A DNA stretch of 64,000 nt from Algorimicrobium hallyeonense. Its GTDB lineage: Bacteria; Bacteroidota; Bacteroidia; Flavobacteriales; Flavobacteriaceae. Every line of letters starts with the position of its first letter. Positions within the stretch are counted from its first letter, which is position 1. The stretch spans positions 62,001 to 126,000 of the forward strand of contig NZ_JBHSLA010000006.1 in assembly GCF_042657385.1 (NCBI RefSeq). Direction: 5' to 3'. The notes below the pieces were generated by a model that was not told where the DNA came from, did no database searches, and saw nothing but the letters and a program-made list of their open reading frames with translations. Positions 59,374-64,000 of the stretch are shown here, piece after piece. Made by a program: the position numbers and the translations under genes.

Positions 59374-62223
59374 ATGAATACAACTGCTTTCGCACAACGT
59401 CACATTGGTCCAAGAGAAGAAGACCAAAATCGCATGTTACAAACCATTGGTGTGGACTCCTTAGATCAACTAATTTACGAGACTGTTCCAGATGATATCC
59501 GATTAAAAAAGGACTTAAATCTTGATGAAGCCATGAGTGAGCAAGAATACTTGACACATATTCATGAATTATCTAAACGTAATAAAACATACAAAACCTA
59601 TATTGGCTTGGGTTACCACCCAACCATTTTGCCAGCGGTTATTCAACGTAATATTCTGGAAAATCCAGGGTGGTATACAGCATACACGCCTTACCAAGCA
59701 GAAATTGCTCAAGGAAGGTTGGAAGCGCTTTTAAACTTCCAAACCATGGTTACAGATTTAACGGGTATGGAATTAGCAAACGCTTCGCTATTAGACGAAA
59801 GTACGGCTGCAGCAGAAGCTATGGGCTTGTTATTTGCTGTTAGATCACGCGATCAGAAAAAAGCAAATGTGAATAAATTTTTTGTTTCAGAACATATTTT
59901 GCCACAAACCTTATCACTTTTAGAAACTCGTTCTAACCCTATTGGTATTGAATTAGTTGTTGGAAATGAAGATACATTCGATTTTTCTTCGGAATTCTAC
60001 GGTGCATTATTGCAATATCCAGGTAAGGACGGACAAATTACAGATATAAAAACATTCATTGCTAAAGCAAATGACAACGATATTAAAGTAGCCGTTGCTG
60101 CCGATATTTTAAGTTTAGTAAAATTAGAGGCTCCTGGGAAATTTGGTGCAGATGTGGTTGTAGGAACCACACAACGTTTTGGTGTTCCTATGGGATATGG
60201 TGGACCGCATGCAGCTTTCTTTGCAACAAAAGAAATGTATAAACGTGATATTCCAGGACGTATTATTGGTGTAACCAAAGACATGAATGGAAACCGTGCG
60301 TTACGTATGGCATTACAAACCAGAGAGCAACATATTAAACGTGATAAAGCAACATCAAATATTTGTACAGCTCAAGTACTTTTAGCCGTTATGGCTGGAA
60401 TGTATGCCGTTTATCATGGTCCAAAAGGTTTAGAGTTTATTGCTAATCGTGTTCATAAAACGGCTGTTTCTGTTGCTAATGCTTTAGATAAACTAGGCTT
60501 TAACCAATTAAACACAGCTTATTTCGATACGATTAAAGTTAAAGCAAACGCTAATAATATTAAAGTAGCCGCTGAAAAAGTAGGTGTTAATTTCTATTAT
60601 CCTGATGCCGATACCGTAACAATTTCTATTAATGAAACAACAACACTTAAAGATGCGAATCAAATCGTTTCAATTTTTGCAAGTGTTGCCAGTAAAGAAA
60701 CCATTAAAATTAAAGCGCTTTCTGAAACCAATATGGTGATGGAATCGTTACAAAGATCGTCTGAATTTTTAACGCATGACATTTTTAATTCGCACCATTC
60801 GGAAACAGAATTAATGCGCTACATCAAAAAATTAGAACGTAAGGATTTATCGCTAAATCACTCGATGATTTCATTAGGCTCCTGTACCATGAAATTAAAT
60901 GCAGCCGCTGAAATGTTACCATTAAGTTCACCAAATTGGGGAACTATTCACCCATTTGTTCCAGCAGATCAGGCTGAAGGCTATTTAACAGTTTTAAAAG
61001 AATTGGAAGATCAACTTACAGAAATCACTGGTTTCGCAGCAACATCATTACAGCCAAATTCGGGTGCTCAAGGTGAGTTTGCTGGGTTAATGGTTATAAA
61101 AGCATACCATGAATCTCGTGGTGATCATCATAGAAATATTTGTTTAATTCCATCATCTGCTCACGGAACCAATCCGGCGAGTGCTGTTATGGCAGGTATG
61201 AAAGTAGTGGTAACAAAATCTACTGAAAAAGGAAATATTGATGTAGAAGATTTACGCGAAAAAGCGGAATTACACAAAGACAACTTATCCTGTATCATGG
61301 TAACCTATCCATCAACACACGGTGTTTATGAGTCGGCTATTAAAGAAATCACTAAAATTATTCATGATAATGGTGGTCAAGTTTATATGGATGGTGCCAA
61401 TATGAATGCGCAAGTAGGATTAACAAATCCTGGAAATATTGGTGCAGATGTTTGTCACTTAAACCTTCATAAAACATTTGCAATACCTCATGGTGGTGGT
61501 GGACCTGGTGTTGGACCAATTTGTGTTGCTAAACAATTAGCGCCATTTTTACCAAGCAACCCAATTATTAAAACGGGAGGAACTAATGCTATTTCAGCAA
61601 TTTCTGGAGCGCCATTTGGCTCATCATTGGTTTGTTTAATTTCCTACGGTTATATAAAAATGTTAGGAGCAAAAGGTTTAACGGAAGCTACTAAAATTGC
61701 TATTTTAAATGCCAATTACATCAAGCAACGTTTACAAGGTCAGTTTGACACATTGTATTCTGGTGAACGCGGTAGAGCAGCTCATGAAATGATTGTAGAT
61801 TGTCGTGCCTTTAAAGAAAATGGTATTGAAGTATCAGATATTGCAAAACGTTTAATGGATTATGGGTTCCATGCACCAACAGTTTCATTTCCTGTTGCTG
61901 GAACGTTAATGATTGAGCCAACCGAAAGTGAAAGTAAAGCAGAAATGGATCGTTTTTGTGATGCTATGATTTCCATTAGAAAAGAAATTGAAGCAACATC
62001 TAAAGATGACACCAATAATGTGCTTAAAAATGCACCTCATACTTTAGATATGGTAACTGCTGATGAATGGCTTATGCCGTACACGCGAGAACAAGCTGCA
62101 TTTCCATTAGAATATGTGCGGGATAATAAATTTTGGCCAACTGTAAGACGTGTTGATGACGCTTATGGTGATCGTAATTTAATTTGTACATGTGCACCTA
62201 TTGAAGATTACATGGACGCATAA
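59374..62223 (+). CDS. gcvP: Glycine dehydrogenase (decarboxylating), P protein
   Basis: A 949-residue fused P-protein of the glycine cleavage system. The N-terminal half covers FAQRHIGPREEDQNRML and YTPYQAEIAQGRLEALLNFQTM; the C-terminal half has the PLP lysine in LNLHKTFAIPHGGGGPGVGP. It decarboxylates glycine and passes the aminomethyl group to lipoyl-H protein. Genes for H and T are not in this window. A TAAATTTG promoter box precedes it and a strong terminator follows. Confidence 0.97.
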   Translation: MNTTAFAQRHIGPREEDQNRMLQTIGVDSLDQLIYETVPDDIRLKKDLNLDEAMSEQEYLTHIHELSKRNKTYKTYIGLGYHPTILPAVIQRNILENPGWYTAYTPYQAEIAQGRLEALLNFQTMVTDLTGMELANASLLDESTAAAEAMGLLFAVRSRDQKKANVNKFFVSEHILPQTLSLLETRSNPIGIELVVGNEDTFDFSSEFYGALLQYPGKDGQITDIKTFIAKANDNDIKVAVAADILSLVKLEAPGKFGADVVVGTTQRFGVPMGYGGPHAAFFATKEMYKRDIPGRIIGVTKDMNGNRALRMALQTREQHIKRDKATSNICTAQVLLAVMAGMYAVYHGPKGLEFIANRVHKTAVSVANALDKLGFNQLNTAYFDTIKVKANANNIKVAAEKVGVNFYYPDADTVTISINETTTLKDANQIVSIFASVASKETIKIKALSETNMVMESLQRSSEFLTHDIFNSHHSETELMRYIKKLERKDLSLNHSMISLGSCTMKLNAAAEMLPLSSPNWGTIHPFVPADQAEGYLTVLKELEDQLTEITGFAATSLQPNSGAQGEFAGLMVIKAYHESRGDHHRNICLIPSSAHGTNPASAVMAGMKVVVTKSTEKGNIDVEDLREKAELHKDNLSCIMVTYPSTHGVYESAIKEITKIIHDNGGQVYMDGANMNAQVGLTNPGNIGADVCHLNLHKTFAIPHGGGGPGVGPICVAKQLAPFLPSNPIIKTGGTNAISAISGAPFGSSLVCLISYGYIKMLGAKGLTEATKIAILNANYIKQRLQGQFDTLYSGERGRAAHEMIVDCRAFKENGIEVSDIAKRLMDYGFHAPTVSFPVAGTLMIEPTESESKAEMDRFCDAMISIRKEIEATSKDDTNNVLKNAPHTLDMVTADEWLMPYTREQAAFPLEYVRDNKFWPTVRRVDDAYGDRNLICTCAPIEDYMDA

Positions 62224-62240
62224 AACATACAAATTAAAAT

Positions 62241-62273
62241 AAGGCCTTCCGTTAAGAAGGCCTTGTTTTTTTT
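62241..62273 (+). terminator. Terminator of gcvP
   Basis: AAGGCCTTC (62241-62249), loop CGTTAA, GAAGGCCTT (62256-62264), then G and eight Ts. A classical intrinsic terminator, 18 bp after the gcvP stop codon. Confidence 0.93.
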
Positions 62274-62403
62274 ATTATATATAGGTTTATTGTCGATTTT
62301 TTTATCATTTTCGTAAAAAATGGAACAAATACAATAGCGAGTAGTTAAAACAATAATTTATTAACTAATTTAGTGCATGCCCAACTAAATTGAATGCAAA
62401 AAT

Positions 62404-63462
62404 ATGGCAATAAAAATTACAGGAACTGGTAGTTATATACCGAGTAGTATTGAACGTAACTCGGACTTCAATCGGCATGAATTTCTCAACACAGACGGAT
62501 CGTCATTAATGCAGAACAATGAAGTTATCATTGAAAAGTTTAAAGCAATAACTGGAATTAATGAACGTCGTTATGCAGACAAAAATTTAACCACATCCGA
62601 TTTGGCCTTTTATGCGGCGAAAGATGCTATTAAAGACGCACAAATAAATCCAGAAGAACTAGATTATATTATTGTTGGCCATAATTATGGTGATGTTAAA
62701 CACAACACAGAACAAAGTGATACAGTGCCAAGTTTAGGCTCTCGAGTCAAACACCTATTAGGAATAAAAAACCCGAAGTGTGTGGCTTACGATTTGCTTT
62801 TTGGCTGTCCTGGTTGGATTGAAGGTGTCATTCAAGCCAATGCTTTTATCAAGGCAGGAATGGCAAAAAAATGTTTGGTTATAGGAGCCGAAGCCTTATC
62901 ACGTGTGGTGGATAAACACGATCGCGATTCCATGATTTATAGCGATGGTGCTGGAGCAGTAATTGTTGAGGAAACAGATGGTTCAGGCGGAATAATTGCA
63001 CACGAAAGCGCCACGTATGCGCTAGATGAAGCTCATTTTATATATTTTGGAGAAACTAATAATTCGGCCATTACGGATCAACGTAGATATATTAAAATGT
63101 ACGGCCGCAAAATTTACGAATTTGCCTTAAAAAATGTGCCAACTGCCATGAAAGCCTGTTTAGATAAAAGTGGTTATCAAATAACAGATTTAAAGAAGAT
63201 TCTCATTCACCAAGCCAATGAAAAAATGGATGAAGCTATAGTTCAACGGTTTTATAAGCTCTATAATATGGAAATGCCACAAGGTATTATGCCCATGACC
63301 ATTAATAATCTTGGGAATTCTAGTGTGGCCACCATTCCTACTTTATTTGATTTAATTTTGAAAGATGAATTAACAGGACATACTATTAATCAAGGCGATA
63401 TTATTATGTTTGCCAGTGTAGGTGCCGGAATGAACATTAATGCCATTGTTTACAAGTATTAA
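62404..63462 (+). CDS. FabH-like ketoacyl-ACP synthase III
   Basis: A 352-residue type III ketosynthase. The catalytic triad is visible: Cys135 in LFGCPGWIEG, His269 in LIHQANEKMDE and Asn305 in NNLGNSSVAT. It is somewhat longer at the N-terminus than housekeeping FabH and has a GDVKHNTEQSDTVPS insertion. It would condense an acyl-CoA primer with malonyl-ACP. A specialised role beyond housekeeping fatty-acid synthesis is possible because a methyltransferase gene follows closely. Confidence 0.88.
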   Translation: MAIKITGTGSYIPSSIERNSDFNRHEFLNTDGSSLMQNNEVIIEKFKAITGINERRYADKNLTTSDLAFYAAKDAIKDAQINPEELDYIIVGHNYGDVKHNTEQSDTVPSLGSRVKHLLGIKNPKCVAYDLLFGCPGWIEGVIQANAFIKAGMAKKCLVIGAEALSRVVDKHDRDSMIYSDGAGAVIVEETDGSGGIIAHESATYALDEAHFIYFGETNNSAITDQRRYIKMYGRKIYEFALKNVPTAMKACLDKSGYQITDLKKILIHQANEKMDEAIVQRFYKLYNMEMPQGIMPMTINNLGNSSVATIPTLFDLILKDELTGHTINQGDIIMFASVGAGMNINAIVYKY

Positions 63463-63516
63463 CCGAGGTTTCAATTTAAATTCACACATAATATTCCCCT
63501 TTTTGAAGGACAAATA

Positions 63517-64000
63517 ATGTACGAAAAAAGTTATCCAAATAAACGGTTTAAACATACTGCTGAATTTCTTCAAAAGCACATTTCAACCAATTCTAGTATT
63601 TTAGATTTAGGGGTTGAAAATCCGTTTACGCCTATCATGAAAAATCTTGGTTATCCAGTTGAAAATACCACTGGTGAAGATTTGGATGTGAATACGCGAG
63701 CTATTGAAAATTCAAAAGCGGAAGTCGTAACTGCTTTTGAAATATTCGAACATTTACTATCCCCTTTTACCGTATTACAGAGTATTAAAGCCGATAAATT
63801 AGTCGCTAGTATTCCCTTGCGTTTATGGTTTTCTCCTGCTTATAGAAGTAAAACGGACATGTGGGACAGACATTACCATGAATTTGAAGATTGGCAGTTT
63901 GATTGGCTTTTAGAAAAAGCTGGCTGGAAGATAATAGCGCGTGAAAAATGGACCAATCCAACTAAAAAAGTAGGTATCAGACCCATTTTACGTTGGTTTA
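63517..64000 (+). CDS. SAM-dependent methyltransferase, truncated by the window end
   Basis: The frame opens at ATG 63517, preceded by GAAGGA, and stays open to the end of the window (161 codons). Motifs: ILDLGVENPFTPI (SAM-binding loop) and VTAFEIFEHLLSPFTVLQSI, the pattern of class I methyltransferases of the type-11/type-23 group. It follows the ketosynthase gene by 54 bp on the same strand. Its acceptor is unknown and the C-terminus cannot be judged. Confidence 0.75.
   Translation, partial: MYEKSYPNKRFKHTAEFLQKHISTNSSILDLGVENPFTPIMKNLGYPVENTTGEDLDVNTRAIENSKAEVVTAFEIFEHLLSPFTVLQSIKADKLVASIPLRLWFSPAYRSKTDMWDRHYHEFEDWQFDWLLEKAGWKIIAREKWTNPTKKVGIRPILRWF

Noticed and set aside
1..64000. tRNA, rRNA, riboswitch or transposase genes
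   Set aside because: No cloverleaf, rRNA segment, known riboswitch core or transposase motif was recognised by reading; a covariance-model scan would be needed to exclude small RNAs.

Overview
The window is a stretch of a Bacteroidota chromosome, most likely Flavobacteriaceae. The evidence is low GC content, TAnnTTTG promoter boxes in front of several genes, almost no Shine-Dalgarno sequences, a type IX secretion sorting tail, lipoproteins with an acidic SDDD stretch after the lipobox cysteine, a fused hpt-adk gene, an aerobic Paa ring-epoxidation pathway, and S23 four-helix-bundle and GxxExxY genes. I cannot name the genus.

Layout. (1) Positions 1-16284, minus strand: a phenylacetate catabolon in transcription order paaR-like tetR, paaE, A, B, C, D, G, H, I, a zinc-protease gene, paaJ, Z, F, Y, followed by E2 and the start of a fused E1 of a branched-chain 2-oxoacid dehydrogenase. 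The products cover CoA-ester ring epoxidation (PaaABCDE), isomerisation (PaaG), ring opening and aldehyde oxidation (PaaZ) and beta-oxidation (PaaF, H, J), with thioesterase PaaI and PaaY as salvage functions. No phenylacetate-CoA ligase is present here. Nearly every gap in this cluster carries repeat-like DNA, and two S23 genes sit inside it. A 20-bp near-perfect palindrome just downstream of a TAAATTTG box before paaE is a convincing TetR-type operator. (2) 16.3-21 kb: rhodanese, a DUF4230 protein, a TPR histidine kinase with a NarL-type regulator and a small membrane protein, then a surface lipoprotein. An identical 18-mer lies upstream of the regulator and of the lipoprotein. (3) 21-33 kb: GSCFA protein, a GxxExxY gene between inverted repeats, alaS, an M23-MerR-LemA-TPM-TPM run, an outer-membrane beta-barrel protein, and Der. 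(4) 33-41.6 kb: Era, an RNA methyltransferase, a DUF922-like protein that seems to have lost its metal ligands, GNAT, a lipoprotein, a DUF4476 protein, a ParDE module with its operator and a hairpin element, Mpl and a TPR protein.

(5) 41.8-49.8 kb: a 2016-residue alpha-2-macroglobulin with an intact CNEQ thioester and a SusC-like signature, a small secreted protein, and an M64 metallopeptidase with a T9SS tail. (6) 49.8-55.2 kb: DUF4136 lipoprotein, a voltage-gated-type K+ channel, Obg and fused HPRT-adenylate kinase, divergent from purK-purE. (7) 55.5-64 kb: M3 peptidase, an ECF sigma factor with a small Cys/His partner, a UbiA-like membrane protein, gcvP, a FabH-like ketosynthase and a truncated methyltransferase.

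No rRNA, tRNA, CRISPR array, prophage or insertion sequence with a transposase was recognised. Family names rest on motifs recalled from memory; no search was run.
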